DNA of 64,000 nt from Candidatus Nitrosotalea bavarica. Lineage in GTDB: Archaea > Thermoproteota > Nitrososphaeria > Nitrososphaerales > Nitrosopumilaceae. Shown one piece after another: positions 16,953 to 26,219 of this stretch (position 1 is the stretch's first letter; each line of letters begins with the position of its first letter). A program made the position numbers and the translations under genes. The stretch is from assembly GCF_900167955.1 (NCBI RefSeq), contig NZ_FUYK01000009.1, positions 48,427 through 112,426 on the forward strand. Reading direction: 5' to 3'. Under the pieces are notes generated by a model. That model was not told the origin of the DNA. It did not search any database and saw nothing but the letters and a program-made list of their open reading frames with translations.

Positions 16953-19103
16953 TCATATAATTGCTGGCGTTACTACTGATTTTGGTTTTACAGCAAGTGG
17001 TCGCATCTTCTGGATTGCATTTTCCAAGTCTTCCTGAGTTATTTTAATTGATTTTACATTTTTTTCTTTTTTATTCACATATCTTCGTATGGAACTCATA
17101 GCAGCTCTATTGCACGCTCCTTCTATTTCTGCGCCGCTAAAGCCATTAGTCAATTGTACTAGCTTTGTAAAGTCGATGCCTTCTGCAAGTGGTTTCTTTC
17201 TTGTGTGTATTTTGAATATGTTTTCACGTCCCTTTGTGTCCGGCAATGGTACCTCAATGATTCTATCAAATCTTCCTGGTCTTAGTAATGCACTGTCGAT
17301 AAGATCTACTCTGTTGGTTGCACCAATTATCAATACGTTATGTAATTCTTCAAGTCCATCTATTTCAGTTAGTAGTTGGGACACTACTCTTTCTGTGACA
17401 TTAGAGTCAGAGCCCCCTGAGCCTCGACTTGGAGCCAATGAATCAAGCTCGTCAAGAAATATGATACATGGAGCAGCTTGACGTGCCTTTCTGAATATTT
17501 CACGAACTCCTTTTTCAGATTCACCTACCCATTTTGATAATAGTTCGGGACCTTTGATGCTAATAAAATTAGATTCAGAGGTGTGTGCTACTGCCTTTGC
17601 AATCAGTGTCTTTCCTGTTCCGGGTGGTCCATAAAGTAAGATTCCCTTGGGAGTTGCAACATCAGTATACTCGAATGCTTCTTTGTGTTTGAGTGGCCAT
17701 TCCACGGCTTCATAGAGTTCCTCTTTTAATGATTCCAAGCCGCCTACATCTTCCCATGTAACATCTGGTATCTGAACTAGAACTTCTCGTAGTGCAGACG
17801 GTCTAACATCTTTTAGTGCATCTTTGAAATCGTTATCTGTAATGATAATTTTTTGAAGAATTTCATTTGGAATTTTTTCTGCTTCTAGATCCAAATCAGG
17901 TAGAATTTTTCGAAGGGATCTCATGGCAGCTTCTTTTGCAAGCATTTCCAAATCAGCTCCTACAAATCCATGAGTAACTCTTGCAATCTGATCCAAGTTT
18001 ACTTTTTCTTCAATTGGCATACCTCTTGTATGAATATTTAGTATCTCTCGTCTTCCCTGTTGATCTGGAATTCCAATCTCTATTTCACGATCAAATCTTC
18101 CTGGTCTTCGTAATGCCGGATCAATTGAATCTGGCCTATTTGTTGCCGCAATTACAACTACCTTGCCTCTTGATTTCATTCCATCCATCAAAGTTAGAAG
18201 CTGTGATACAATTCTCTTTTCTACCTCTCCAGTTACTTCTTCCCTCTTTGGAGCTATCGAGTCAATTTCATCAATGAATATAATACTTGGTGCATTTTCC
18301 TCTGCTTGTTTGAATATATCCCGTAATCGCTCTTCACTTTCTCCATAGAATTTTCCAATAATTTCAGGACCACTAAGGGAAGTAAAGTGAGAATTAGTTT
18401 CTCCTGCCACTGCTTTTGCTAAAAGTGTCTTTCCTGTTCCGGGTGGTCCGTAAAGCAATACGCCTTTTGGTGCCTCAACTCCTAGTTTTTCAAATAGTTC
18501 TGGGTGTCGCATAGGAAGTTCTACCATCTCTCGGATCTTCTGAACTTCATTTCTTAGTCCGCCAAGATCATCATAGGTTATCCTTGGAATAGAATTATCA
18601 ATGGCTTTAGTCATGGCTCCCAATTTGAACTCGGTCTGTTCTGATATAATGACAGGTTTTGCAGATGGCTTAGTACCACTTACAACAAGTTGTGTTTTTC
18701 CACCCAACTGTGTGGTTACAATTAATGTATCACCAGAAGTTAACACATGACCCATGTAGTATGTTTGCATATACTCTTGAAGTCCTTCTTCACCTAGTTT
18801 TTCAATAGGTGAAAGGGTTATCTGTTCAGCTTCTTCGGCATCAACAGATTTTACTGTAATCTTTTCGCCTATTCCTGCTCCTATGTTATGACGTGTAATT
18901 CCATCTATTTTGATTATTCCTGTGTCGTAATCTGGAGTAGAACCAGACCAGAGTTTAACATGACTTTTTCTATTTCCAACTAGTTCAAGAATTTGGCCAG
19001 TTTCCCATCCATTGTTTTCAACAATTTTTGGATCTACTACAGCTATTCCTTTTCCCACATGTCTTTGGGCTGCCTCTGCAATTTTTAATGTAATTTCGCT
19101 CAT
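16953..19103 (-). CDS. cdc48: CDC48/VCP-type AAA+ ATPase
   Basis: A 716-residue hexameric unfoldase that pulls apart protein complexes and feeds the proteasome. The N domain (residues 1-170, double-psi barrel plus the linker) is followed by two AAA modules. D1 has GPPGTGKT (219-226) and a Walker [12 protein letters not shown]2 has GPPGTGKT near 495 and [10 protein letters not shown] with the second region of homology [20 protein letters not shown]. The order hsp20-cdc48 with a 25-bp gap suggests a protein-quality-control operon. No C-terminal HbYX tail is visible; it ends KSVVTPAII. Confidence 0.97.
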   Translation of the reverse strand: MSEITLKIAEAAQRHVGKGIAVVDPKIVENNGWETGQILELVGNRKSHVKLWSGSTPDYDTGIIKIDGITRHNIGAGIGEKITVKSVDAEEAEQITLSPIEKLGEEGLQEYMQTYYMGHVLTSGDTLIVTTQLGGKTQLVVSGTKPSAKPVIISEQTEFKLGAMTKAIDNSIPRITYDDLGGLRNEVQKIREMVELPMRHPELFEKLGVEAPKGVLLYGPPGTGKTLLAKAVAGETNSHFTSLSGPEIIGKFYGESEERLRDIFKQAEENAPSIIFIDEIDSIAPKREEVTGEVEKRIVSQLLTLMDGMKSRGKVVVIAATNRPDSIDPALRRPGRFDREIEIGIPDQQGRREILNIHTRGMPIEEKVNLDQIARVTHGFVGADLEMLAKEAAMRSLRKILPDLDLEAEKIPNEILQKIIITDNDFKDALKDVRPSALREVLVQIPDVTWEDVGGLESLKEELYEAVEWPLKHKEAFEYTDVATPKGILLYGPPGTGKTLIAKAVAHTSESNFISIKGPELLSKWVGESEKGVREIFRKARQAAPCIIFLDELDSLAPSRGSGGSDSNVTERVVSQLLTEIDGLEELHNVLIIGATNRVDLIDSALLRPGRFDRIIEVPLPDTKGRENIFKIHTRKKPLAEGIDFTKLVQLTNGFSGAEIEGACNRAAMSSIRRYVNKKEKNVKSIKITQEDLENAIQKMRPLAVKPKSVVTPAII

Positions 19104-19128
19104 AATTTTATCACCATAAAAAATAAAG

Positions 19129-19644
19129 TCATTCGACCGTCACCCTCTTTCCTTGCGGTTGATCCTCTTCTTTGAGTCTGAACTTTACTTCCAAGATTCC
19201 ATTAGAATATGTTGCCTTGACAGAATCTTCGTCAACCTTTTGTTTTATTGGAATTTTTTCATGGTACTTTTTATCACCATTTTCTGCATCAAGATTTACA
19301 GTTTGTCCTACGACTTCGATTTCTATGTTATTCTTTTCTACTCCAGGCATTTCTGCTACAATTTTGAGAACTTTTTCCTTGTCATTTACAATAACATCTA
19401 CAAATGGTTCTTTTATCTCCGATGTAGGTAAAAGACCTGGTCGAACATTTCCATATTCCTTAATCACAGGTTTTCCATCAGGTTCTACAGTCATAGAGTA
19501 CCCGTAGTAGTAAGGACCAAATGTTTGCGTGTTGTCAGAACTTTCCATGTTGTCCCAAATTGTATCTAGTCTTTTGAAAGGTTGCATCATTTTTTGGAAG
19601 AGATGATCAAATTCATCCCAGTCAGTTATGTCATGGTTATGCAT
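19129..19644 (-). CDS. hsp20: Small heat-shock protein (Hsp20/alpha-crystallin)
   Basis: A small chaperone of 171 residues that holds unfolded proteins. The alpha-crystallin domain fills the second half: [30 protein letters not shown], then the characteristic [10 protein letters not shown] close to the end. I choose ATG 19644 ([12 protein letters not shown]) over 19665, because the upstream start would lie inside the promoter repeat at 19643-19670. A TATA stretch near 19672-19680 then gives a short leader. Its 3' neighbour is cdc48, 25 bp away. Confidence 0.92.
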   Translation of the reverse strand: MHNHDITDWDEFDHLFQKMMQPFKRLDTIWDNMESSDNTQTFGPYYYGYSMTVEPDGKPVIKEYGNVRPGLLPTSEIKEPFVDVIVNDKEKVLKIVAEMPGVEKNNIEIEVVGQTVNLDAENGDKKYHEKIPIKQKVDEDSVKATYSNGILEVKFRLKEEDQPQGKRVTVE

Positions 19645-19670
19645 ATAATGTAATAGGTATGACATTATAT
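19643..19670. promoter_or_regulatory. 9-bp inverted repeat at the hsp20 promoter
   Basis: ATATAATGT (19643-19651) and ACATTATAT (19662-19670) are perfect inverted copies with a 10-nt spacer. They overlap the inferred transcription start and abut the TATA stretch of hsp20. The position suits a heat-shock repressor site. The low base complexity means chance symmetry is possible. Confidence 0.35.
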
Positions 19671-19736
19671 AAATATTATGAAATAATGAATCATCTTATT
19701 ACATAAATTAATATAATTAGTAGTGCTATTTACCCT

Positions 19737-20402
19737 ATGCGAACTCAGAATCTTTCTGTTCCTGATGCAGTAAGAGAGATAATTACAAAAAATAGATCCA
19801 TTTACGACTGTATCAAGATGGGTTTGATAAATTACACATCACTTGCAATAAAACTCCAAAAGGAGGTCGAGTCGTATGTGGGAGGACCAGTAAATCCCAA
19901 TACAATTGTTGTTGCAATTAAAAGGTATGCAGATTCCTTTGAAAAAAAGGACGAGATGCAAAATGAAACAGTACTAAAAAATGCAAGACTTTCTCTAACT
20001 GATGGAATTGTTGACATTAAATTTTTCTCAGATGATTTTGAAATGAAAGATGCCGTAGATTTGATGGATAGATTTATGAGAATTGATCCAGATTACGAAT
20101 TTTTTAGATCTACTGACTCGTTTAGATTTTTAACTGAAGATATAAGTGATGTAAGAAAAATTTTAGAATCTTTTTCATCACATAGAAATTCCTCCCAAGC
20201 TGGACTAGCAAAAATAACCATACATATTCCCGAAAATGAGCACAGTTCTGAGGTAGTTTCGTACGTATCTGAGATTCTACATGATAATGGAATCGAGCTT
20301 TTTAATGCGTTCTTCGGACAAGACCATATAGTTGCAGTCTTATATGAAAAGGACGCAGCTAGGGCATATCAAATTCTAAGAAGAGAAATTTCTCGTCAAT
20401 AA
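19737..20402 (+). CDS. HTH-like N-terminus plus ACT-domain regulatory protein (DUF7523-like)
   Basis: A 221-residue soluble protein. The first 65 residues form a helical, winged-helix-like unit (VPDAVREIITKNRSIYDCIKMGLINYTSLAIKLQKEV). This is followed by two ACT-like beta-alpha-beta units, with ARLSLTDGIVDIKFFSDD in the first and GLAKITIHIPENEHSSEVVSYVSEI in the second. Related archaeal proteins carry this HTH plus ACT layout and are thought to be amino-acid-responsive regulators, but the ligand and targets are unknown. It is divergent from hsp20, sharing the 92-bp gap. Confidence 0.65.
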   Translation: MRTQNLSVPDAVREIITKNRSIYDCIKMGLINYTSLAIKLQKEVESYVGGPVNPNTIVVAIKRYADSFEKKDEMQNETVLKNARLSLTDGIVDIKFFSDDFEMKDAVDLMDRFMRIDPDYEFFRSTDSFRFLTEDISDVRKILESFSSHRNSSQAGLAKITIHIPENEHSSEVVSYVSEILHDNGIELFNAFFGQDHIVAVLYEKDAARAYQILRREISRQ

Positions 20403-20419
20403 TTACTAGAATAACCTTT

Positions 20420-20740
20420 CTAAACACCAATAGATTCTGCTTTTGTTACTTCTAGGAAGACTTTGTCTCCCACTCCAAGGTTTAGTTCTTTGTACTCGTG
20501 CATGTCAAGCTTGATTGAGGTTACGTTACCAGGCTGACCCATACCTCCTCCAGACATCATCTTGTTGAGGTTTTTTACCATATCATCCATATTTGTAAAG
20601 CCCATTACTCCTCCTGCACCAAAAGGTGATGCGGGTGTACTTTGTTCTCTAAAATCTTTGGACGTAGAAAGCGAGAGTATTACATATGGAGATCCATCCG
20701 GTGATGCATCTATTCGTGTGACAATATACTCTTTCTTCAT
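20420..20740 (-). CDS. Conserved hypothetical archaeal protein, 106 aa
   Basis: A small soluble protein of 106 residues. It starts with a beta strand (KKEYIVTRIDASPDGSPYVILSLS), has a glycine/methionine-rich flexible middle (MNKMMSGGGMGQPGN type) and ends with a strand-rich region KLGVGDKVFLEVTKAE typical of small beta-barrels. Similar short archaeal proteins exist but I know no function. No metal motif or membrane helix is visible. Its promoter lies in the 116-bp gap shared with the divergent flavoprotein. Confidence 0.6.
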   Translation of the reverse strand: MKKEYIVTRIDASPDGSPYVILSLSTSKDFREQSTPASPFGAGGVMGFTNMDDMVKNLNKMMSGGGMGQPGNVTSIKLDMHEYKELNLGVGDKVFLEVTKAESIGV

Positions 20741-20856
20741 ATCCTAGATCCTGTAAATGAGCATATTTTACCTTTCGCTCAAATGTTCTAATGATCAGCT
20801 CTATGAGACTCAAAACTACCTTTTTTATCCCCATGAATAGACTTCAGATATCTTAC

Positions 20857-22212
20857 ATGTCAGAAACCAAAAGAATCCTTGTTTTAGGAGGTGGATTTGC
20901 AGGGGTTGAGTGTGTAAGAAAACTTGAATCGTATTTTCCAAATGAAAATGATGTTCAGATCAGTCTAGTAAGTGTGGATAATTTTTTCTTGTTTACACCA
21001 ATGCTTCCTCAAGTAGCTTCAGGAACCATTGAGACTAGACATATTGTAATTCCAGTTAGAACACTATTGAAAAGGACCAAGTTCTATGAGGCAGAAGTTA
21101 AGAATATAGATCCTTACGGAAAAACTGTAACTCTAAGCGGTACAAAAGAAAAACGTGGAATTTCTCTACATTATGATTATCTTGTATTGGCCCTTGGCAG
21201 TCAGACAAATTTCTTTGGAATGGATCAATTAGAGAAATTAGCTTATTCAATGAAAACTCTCAACGATGCAGTTGTACTACGAAATAGAGTCATAGATATG
21301 CTTGAGCAAGCAGATAATGAAACTAATCCTATTTTCAAGAAAAGTTTGCTTACTTTTGTAATTGTTGGAGGTGGATTTGCAGGTATAGAAACAGCAGGAG
21401 AATTAATGGATTTATTACATGATGCAAGAAAATATTATCCTAATATTGAGAAAACCGATATTAGAGTAATTGTTCTTGAGGCACTTCCAGCTATACTTCC
21501 AGGTTTTAATGAAAAGCTTGCAAAATTTGCTTTAGAAAAACTTCATGAACGTGGAATTGAGGTGAAGGTGAGTACAAAACTTTCTAGTTTTTCAGGTGAT
21601 GAAGTAATAATTGATGATGCTCGTCCACCCACAGAAGATCCTAGTAAACAGATTATAGTAAACGCCATACAAACAAGGACCTTGGTGTGGACTGCAGGTG
21701 TAACACCTGTGAATATTATAAAAAAATCGGTCTTTAAAACTAACAGAGGTGGAATTGTAGTAGATGAATTTCTTCAAGCTGTTAATTTTCCTGAAGTTTT
21801 TGCAATAGGAGATTGTTGTTATATTATTGATCCAAATACAAACAGGCCTCTCCCACCAACAGCACAAAATGCAGAATCAGAAGCTAAAATTGTTGCAAAA
21901 AATCTTTATGCGATAATTATGAATAAAGAGAAAGAAAAATTCGTTTATTCACCTAGAGGACAAATGGCAGTAATAGGAAAACGAAGTGCAATTGCAAGTA
22001 TGTTTGGCATTCATTTACATGGAATTTTTGCATGGATATTATGGAGAGTAATTTATCTTTCAAAAATTCCTCGACTTGATAAAAAAGTGAGAATATTTCT
22101 TGATTGGACAATAGATTTGTTTTTTGATAGAGATATCGCAAGATTGAAGGTTATGCGTGAAAAGCCTATTGAGGAATTCAAAGAACTTGATGAAGTTGAT
22201 GATGTCTGGTAA
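20857..22212 (+). CDS. NDH-2-like FAD/NAD(P)H oxidoreductase
   Basis: About 451 residues of a two-dinucleotide-fold flavoprotein resembling type II NADH dehydrogenase. An N-terminal FAD fold GGGFAGVECV and a second NAD fold VIVGGGFAGIETAGEL (about residue 170) are clear, and the FAD-contacting FAIGDCCYI lies near 325. The C-terminal region has an amphipathic segment (HGIFAWILWRVIYLSKIP) that would bind the membrane face, as in NDH-2. I use ATG 20857 (MSETKRI) because the 20791 ATG adds 22 residues with no Rossmann character and covers the TATA-like stretch. It would pass electrons from NADH to quinone without proton pumping. Confidence 0.85.
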   Translation: MSETKRILVLGGGFAGVECVRKLESYFPNENDVQISLVSVDNFFLFTPMLPQVASGTIETRHIVIPVRTLLKRTKFYEAEVKNIDPYGKTVTLSGTKEKRGISLHYDYLVLALGSQTNFFGMDQLEKLAYSMKTLNDAVVLRNRVIDMLEQADNETNPIFKKSLLTFVIVGGGFAGIETAGELMDLLHDARKYYPNIEKTDIRVIVLEALPAILPGFNEKLAKFALEKLHERGIEVKVSTKLSSFSGDEVIIDDARPPTEDPSKQIIVNAIQTRTLVWTAGVTPVNIIKKSVFKTNRGGIVVDEFLQAVNFPEVFAIGDCCYIIDPNTNRPLPPTAQNAESEAKIVAKNLYAIIMNKEKEKFVYSPRGQMAVIGKRSAIASMFGIHLHGIFAWILWRVIYLSKIPRLDKKVRIFLDWTIDLFFDRDIARLKVMREKPIEEFKELDEVDDVW

Positions 22213-22271
22213 AAAGATACTTTTATGAATAAAAATTAGAACTACCAGATCATTAAAAATAAGAAGAGAGT

Positions 22272-23069
22272 TTAGAATTTTGGAATTATTCTAGTCTTGA
22301 CAGCAAATACTACGACACTCAATACGGCAATTGCAAGAACTATTGATGCTACTGGACCAAACTCTGGAACTGTTGCATTTTGTTGTGGCATTGTCATATT
22401 TGACATTGGCATGGTTGGTGTCTTGACATCTGTAACTTGTGAAAAGCTAAGTACTTCGCCTTTAACACCTGTCCATGTTGATGGGTCTGCAGTAGTTGGA
22501 CCTATTCCATTAAGTGTCACCATAATGTTAACTGGACTATTAGATGAGAGAGCAGGAGTAGTTAGAGTATCTGTTCCAGTTGGTGCGTTACCTTTTGGAT
22601 TTGAGAACACTGTATTACCATCTTGTGTAATAATGATTGCATAATTCTGGTTTTGTACAAAATTATCATTTGTATCTCTGAATCCAATACCTATTGCTAA
22701 TGTTTGTCCACTAATTGGATGACCCGTTCTTACTATTACTGCTGTTCCATCCGAAGCTAAATCCATGTATGAAACCACTCCGCCGATGATCACACCTGTT
22801 GATTGTGTTGTCATAGTAGAGTTTACTGGGGTTGTTGATGCTCCAGTATTGTTACTCTGTGGCTGAGCTGATTGTGCTTTCATCTGGGCAAGTTCACCAG
22901 GAGCACAAACATGATCTCCACATATGTTATAGCAAGGTCGATATGCAGTACAATGACTAGTTATCGTAGACTGTGCTGAAGCTGTCATGATTGAAGTTTC
23001 TGATGCTACACCTATTATAGCAACGAGGGCCAATAGACCAAAAAATACTCGATAATTTTTTGACTTCAT
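22272..23069 (-). CDS. Secreted PEFG-CTERM surface protein
   Basis: A 265-residue surface protein. It has a signal peptide (about residues 7-33), a Cys-rich motif HCTAYRPCYNICGDHVCAPGE right after it, a Thr/Asn-rich linker and a beta domain with FRDTNDNFVQNQNYAI. The C-terminus has VPEFGPVAS, a hydrophobic helix and basic KTRIIPKF. This is the PEFG-CTERM sorting signal typical of Thaumarchaeota, thought to be processed by an archaeosortase. The CGDHVCAPGE element recurs in thaumarchaeal exported proteins. The specific role is unknown. Confidence 0.85.
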   Translation of the reverse strand: MKSKNYRVFFGLLALVAIIGVASETSIMTASAQSTITSHCTAYRPCYNICGDHVCAPGELAQMKAQSAQPQSNNTGASTTPVNSTMTTQSTGVIIGGVVSYMDLASDGTAVIVRTGHPISGQTLAIGIGFRDTNDNFVQNQNYAIIITQDGNTVFSNPKGNAPTGTDTLTTPALSSNSPVNIMVTLNGIGPTTADPSTWTGVKGEVLSFSQVTDVKTPTMPMSNMTMPQQNATVPEFGPVASIVLAIAVLSVVVFAVKTRIIPKF

Positions 23070-23155
23070 TGATTTTTACAGTGTTAAGTAGCTAAAAAAG
23101 GTTTGAGAAACACAATCTGTTAGTGAAATATATTAAAGATCACAAAAATGAAACC

Positions 23156-23857
23156 ATGGGTAAAGTCTTTGCTGTTGGGGTAGGACCAGGTTCGCCAAAA
23201 TACGTAACCGAAATTGTAAAGGAGATAGTACTAAATTCCGATATTGTAATTGGTTACAAATACACATTAAATACGATAGAGACACTCTTGAAAAATAAAG
23301 AGATTCATGAAGTTACTATGAAAGACCAAGAGGATGCATACCAAAAAGTCTCAAAGACCATAGGTAACAAGACATGTGTTATTCCTTTTACGGGAGATGT
23401 GAATTTTTCAGAATCAGAAGTAGTTGATAGATTAATTGAGATCTTTGGAGACGTACAAATTATTCCCGGAATTAGTTCTATTCAAGTAGCTGCATCAAAG
23501 GCAAGAGTACCAATCGATAAAAGCAAGGTCATCACAATGCATATTTCTACAAGCATAGAAGAAAAGAAGCTTGAGCTTCAAAAGGCACTTATTGATGGAT
23601 TTAGTGTTATACTAGTACCAAGACCTTGGCCAAAAGAGCCTTCAAAACATTTTATGCAATCTGAAATAGCAACTTACTTGAAAGACCAAGGTTTTGACAC
23701 TTCAAATATGAAAGTTCACGTCTTTGAGTTTCTAACTACTGATAAAGAGACACATTTTGTAGGTAAAGTAAAAGATTTGGAAGTAAAACAATTCTCTGAT
23801 CTTTCTGTGATGGTTTTTGATCAGACAAAACTAGAGTCGTACATTAATTTTAAATAA
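23156..23857 (+). CDS. cbiE: Cobalt-precorrin-7 (C5)-methyltransferase
   Basis: About 233 residues of a tetrapyrrole methylase that performs a SAM-dependent C5 methylation in cobalamin synthesis. The GVGPGSPKYVTE motif, the FTGDVNFSES loop and the EIIPGISSIQVAAS strand match the CbiE branch. I prefer ATG 23156 (MGKVFAVGVG) to the GTG at 23123. The A/T box at about 23126-23135 lies at the right spacing for a leaderless start, and the longer form adds a non-homologous tail. No cbiT is fused or adjacent, so C15 methylation and decarboxylation must be encoded elsewhere. Confidence 0.87.
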   Translation: MGKVFAVGVGPGSPKYVTEIVKEIVLNSDIVIGYKYTLNTIETLLKNKEIHEVTMKDQEDAYQKVSKTIGNKTCVIPFTGDVNFSESEVVDRLIEIFGDVQIIPGISSIQVAASKARVPIDKSKVITMHISTSIEEKKLELQKALIDGFSVILVPRPWPKEPSKHFMQSEIATYLKDQGFDTSNMKVHVFEFLTTDKETHFVGKVKDLEVKQFSDLSVMVFDQTKLESYINFK

Positions 23858-23858
23858 T

Positions 23859-25535
23859 TTAACGAAGATTAGGTGGTGTTCCAAGTACATATGATTGGGT
23901 CGGAGGCATTGAAATTATCACTCCATTCATCCAAGTATATTGCGGATCATAGAATCTGATTATTCCAGTATCATTGATTATTGCAGTATATGTTTGACCA
24001 GGAGTAATTGGACCACTTACTATCTTTCCATCAGGTGTAAACGGATTGCCATTTTTCTGAGTACTTACTCCACTGAGAATTGTGTGAACAATAGAATCAT
24101 TGTTTACCCAAATGATTGGAGTACCAGGAACTATCTGTACGGTTTCTGGATAATAGTATGAATTGTATTGATTAAATTGTTGCTGCGTAGATGCGCCATT
24201 TGCTAATGATGAACCTAAAGCTATGCTAATCTGAATTGGAGATATTGAAGTAGATGAGGAAGTTGATGATGAAACAACTACTCCATTAATCCAAGTAAAT
24301 GAAGGATCAAAAATATGTATAGTACCAGTTTTCGTAACTGTAAGTGTGTAATATTGTCCTGGAGCAATAATACCAGTATCGAACATTCCATCAGGAGTAA
24401 ACTGAGGCTGTTTTGCAGGAGCAGATCCTTTTGCTCCGCCTTGTGATGTACTAATTATTTGACCAGTTTGTATTCTATGTGGAACAGAATCATTGTTTAT
24501 GAATTTCAATGTTGTTCCAGAGGTTATTCGAATAGATGAAGGTGATAGAAATTGTAGATTATTTGGATCAGATGCACCTTGAATGATAGTCATCTGAACC
24601 ATACTTCCTTGGGCAGGTGGAGGTGGAGTCAAGGGTGATATGATTCCTATCATAAATGGATATGTAGGATCAAAGAAAGTAATGTCACCTAGCGTTTGTT
24701 CAGGAGGAATGTTATAGATCTGTGCCATTGTTGGAGTAAGTCTATTTGTAGTATTAAAAGCAGTTATTGTATATTGAAATGATTGTCCTGGAGCTAAAAT
24801 TCCACTGTCAATTTTCCCATCTGCAGTAAATACTGGAGTTGATTGATCAGCAGTAGTTGCTTTAGCTATACCACTCATTATTCTGTGAGGAACTACATCA
24901 TTGTTGATCCAAACTATTGTAGTACCAACAGCTGCCTGTATACTTGACGGGTTAAAGTGGACTTGATTATAAAAGTCAGATCCGTGATATACGATGCTTA
25001 CATTCACTATGTTTGAAGATGATTGTTGGCTTTGTGTGGTAGGAATTGTTGTTGGTTTTGTAGTTACGGTATTAGTAGATATTATTTTAGCACTATAGCT
25101 TACTTTCATAGTTTCAGAACCGGTAATCTTGCCTGTTATGGTATAGACCGAACCCTCTTGGTTACTATTTATGATTCTACCAAACAAATTTAGATGAATT
25201 ATATTTCCATTTTCATCTTGTGCATCTCCCTTGATGACGAAATATTTTCCATCTCGTAAGATTGGGGTTTGCCAAATTCCTGAATTTAGATATTGAACAT
25301 GTGCTATAGTAACAAGACCATTATCAAGGGTAGATTGTGTGGTACTTCCATTCTTGGAACCTACAGTAAGTTCTAATGCAATACTAGAATCAAGAATGGT
25401 TTGGTTACCGGAAAGATATCCAAAAGCTTTGATTACGTATTGGCTATTAGGGGGAAAATCAGAATATGCATGAGGTAAGCATAGTATAGTAACAAGTCCT
25501 GTAATTACCATTAGAAACAGGAATACATTCTTCAT
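23859..25535 (-). CDS. Secreted protein with three cupredoxin-like repeats lacking the usual copper ligands
   Basis: A 558-residue exported protein: signal peptide (residues 1-24), an N-terminal beta domain (27-150), a Thr/Gln linker, then three cupredoxin-like repeats at about 178-299, 312-420 and 434-542. Each repeat has the [IV]-x-[WF]-[IV]-NND-x-x-x-H strand with the first His (217, 353, 484), then a PDG and PGQ turn. The Cys-x-x-His-x-x-x-x-Met loop expected for a blue-copper site reads FFDPTYPFM, IFDPSFTWI and FYDPQYTWM instead. Cys and the second His are missing in all three, so a type 1 copper site looks impossible as written. Its ligand and role are unknown. Confidence 0.75.
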   Translation of the reverse strand: MKNVFLFLMVITGLVTILCLPHAYSDFPPNSQYVIKAFGYLSGNQTILDSSIALELTVGSKNGSTTQSTLDNGLVTIAHVQYLNSGIWQTPILRDGKYFVIKGDAQDENGNIIHLNLFGRIINSNQEGSVYTITGKITGSETMKVSYSAKIISTNTVTTKPTTIPTTQSQQSSSNIVNVSIVYHGSDFYNQVHFNPSSIQAAVGTTIVWINNDVVPHRIMSGIAKATTADQSTPVFTADGKIDSGILAPGQSFQYTITAFNTTNRLTPTMAQIYNIPPEQTLGDITFFDPTYPFMIGIISPLTPPPPAQGSMVQMTIIQGASDPNNLQFLSPSSIRITSGTTLKFINNDSVPHRIQTGQIISTSQGGAKGSAPAKQPQFTPDGMFDTGIIAPGQYYTLTVTKTGTIHIFDPSFTWINGVVVSSSTSSSTSISPIQISIALGSSLANGASTQQQFNQYNSYYYPETVQIVPGTPIIWVNNDSIVHTILSGVSTQKNGNPFTPDGKIVSGPITPGQTYTAIINDTGIIRFYDPQYTWMNGVIISMPPTQSYVLGTPPNLR

Positions 25536-25616
25536 TAGACTAGCTAATTCCTAGTTGGATATTTAATTACTGGGTATAATTTATCACACAATTAGGCAAT
25601 TCCCGGTTGATTGTTT

Positions 25617-26204
25617 TTACAAGCTAGATTTTATGTGACCTACACTTGAACCAAATTGTTGAATCATGGCATATTCAATAAATCCCCCTGCAAGTAAGAG
25701 AGCCAAAGCAATTCCTATTTCTATACCAGTCTGACGAAGCTCGTTTTTTAGAGGTTTTCTTCTAATTATAGTATTTATCAGCAAAAAGCTTCTTGACATT
25801 CCAATTGAATATGCGACAAGCTCCATCACACCAAATGGAGACAAGTAAATCAATGCCAATGGAGGAATTTTTGCAAGTGCTGGAGTTGTAGTTACTAGTG
25901 CTTCAAAGGCAACTCCTGTCGACCAGGCTGCAAATGCACCCCAAGCCAGACCAAAACCTGGAATAAACATCGGTAATGCAACTGATGCATTATGTTCAAA
26001 AATTCCTATAGCATCAATTCCTTGAACTACTTTTTGAAATTCTTTAAGAAATGATTGTGATTCTTCATCAGATAATTTACTTTGACTTCCAATTGAATAA
26101 GATAATGAAAAAATTCCAACAAAAATTAAAAATACCAAAATTCTTCTATTTCTAAACAATAATTCTTTTTTAAGAGAACTATATTTGAGGTTGGTGGTTG
26201 GCAC
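25617..26204 (-). CDS. SpoIIM/DUF95-family membrane protein
   Basis: A 195-residue integral membrane protein with a basic N-terminus, a first helix (about residues 23-39), then about four further helices. The central SVALPMFIPGFGLAWGAFAAWSTG and the PFGVMELVAYSIGMSRS motif mark the stage II sporulation M (DUF95) family. The family is widespread and not limited to sporulation; the archaeal function is unknown. The GTG at 26204 lies only 15 bp from the divergent DP1 start, so either gene may begin further in (for example TTG 26159 here). Confidence 0.8.
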   Translation of the reverse strand: MPTTNLKYSSLKKELLFRNRRILVFLIFVGIFSLSYSIGSQSKLSDEESQSFLKEFQKVVQGIDAIGIFEHNASVALPMFIPGFGLAWGAFAAWSTGVAFEALVTTTPALAKIPPLALIYLSPFGVMELVAYSIGMSRSFLLINTIIRRKPLKNELRQTGIEIGIALALLLAGGFIEYAMIQQFGSSVGHIKSSL

Positions 26205-26207
26205 AGA

Positions 26208-26217
26208 TTTAATTAAA
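26208..26217. promoter_or_regulatory. Palindromic TATA box shared by divergent genes
   Basis: TTTAATTAAA is a perfect palindrome in the 15-bp gap between the annotated starts of SpoIIM-like and DP1. A TATA box usually lies about 25 bp before the transcript start. If it is used in both directions, it implies starts near 26188 (minus) and 26238 (plus), with initiation at internal TTG codons. Bidirectional use is inferred. Confidence 0.35.
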
Positions 26218-26219
26218 AG

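Noticed and set aside
19172..19507. 111-codon plus-strand frame opposite hsp20
   Set aside because: Antisense to a confident chaperone gene and without a recognisable motif.
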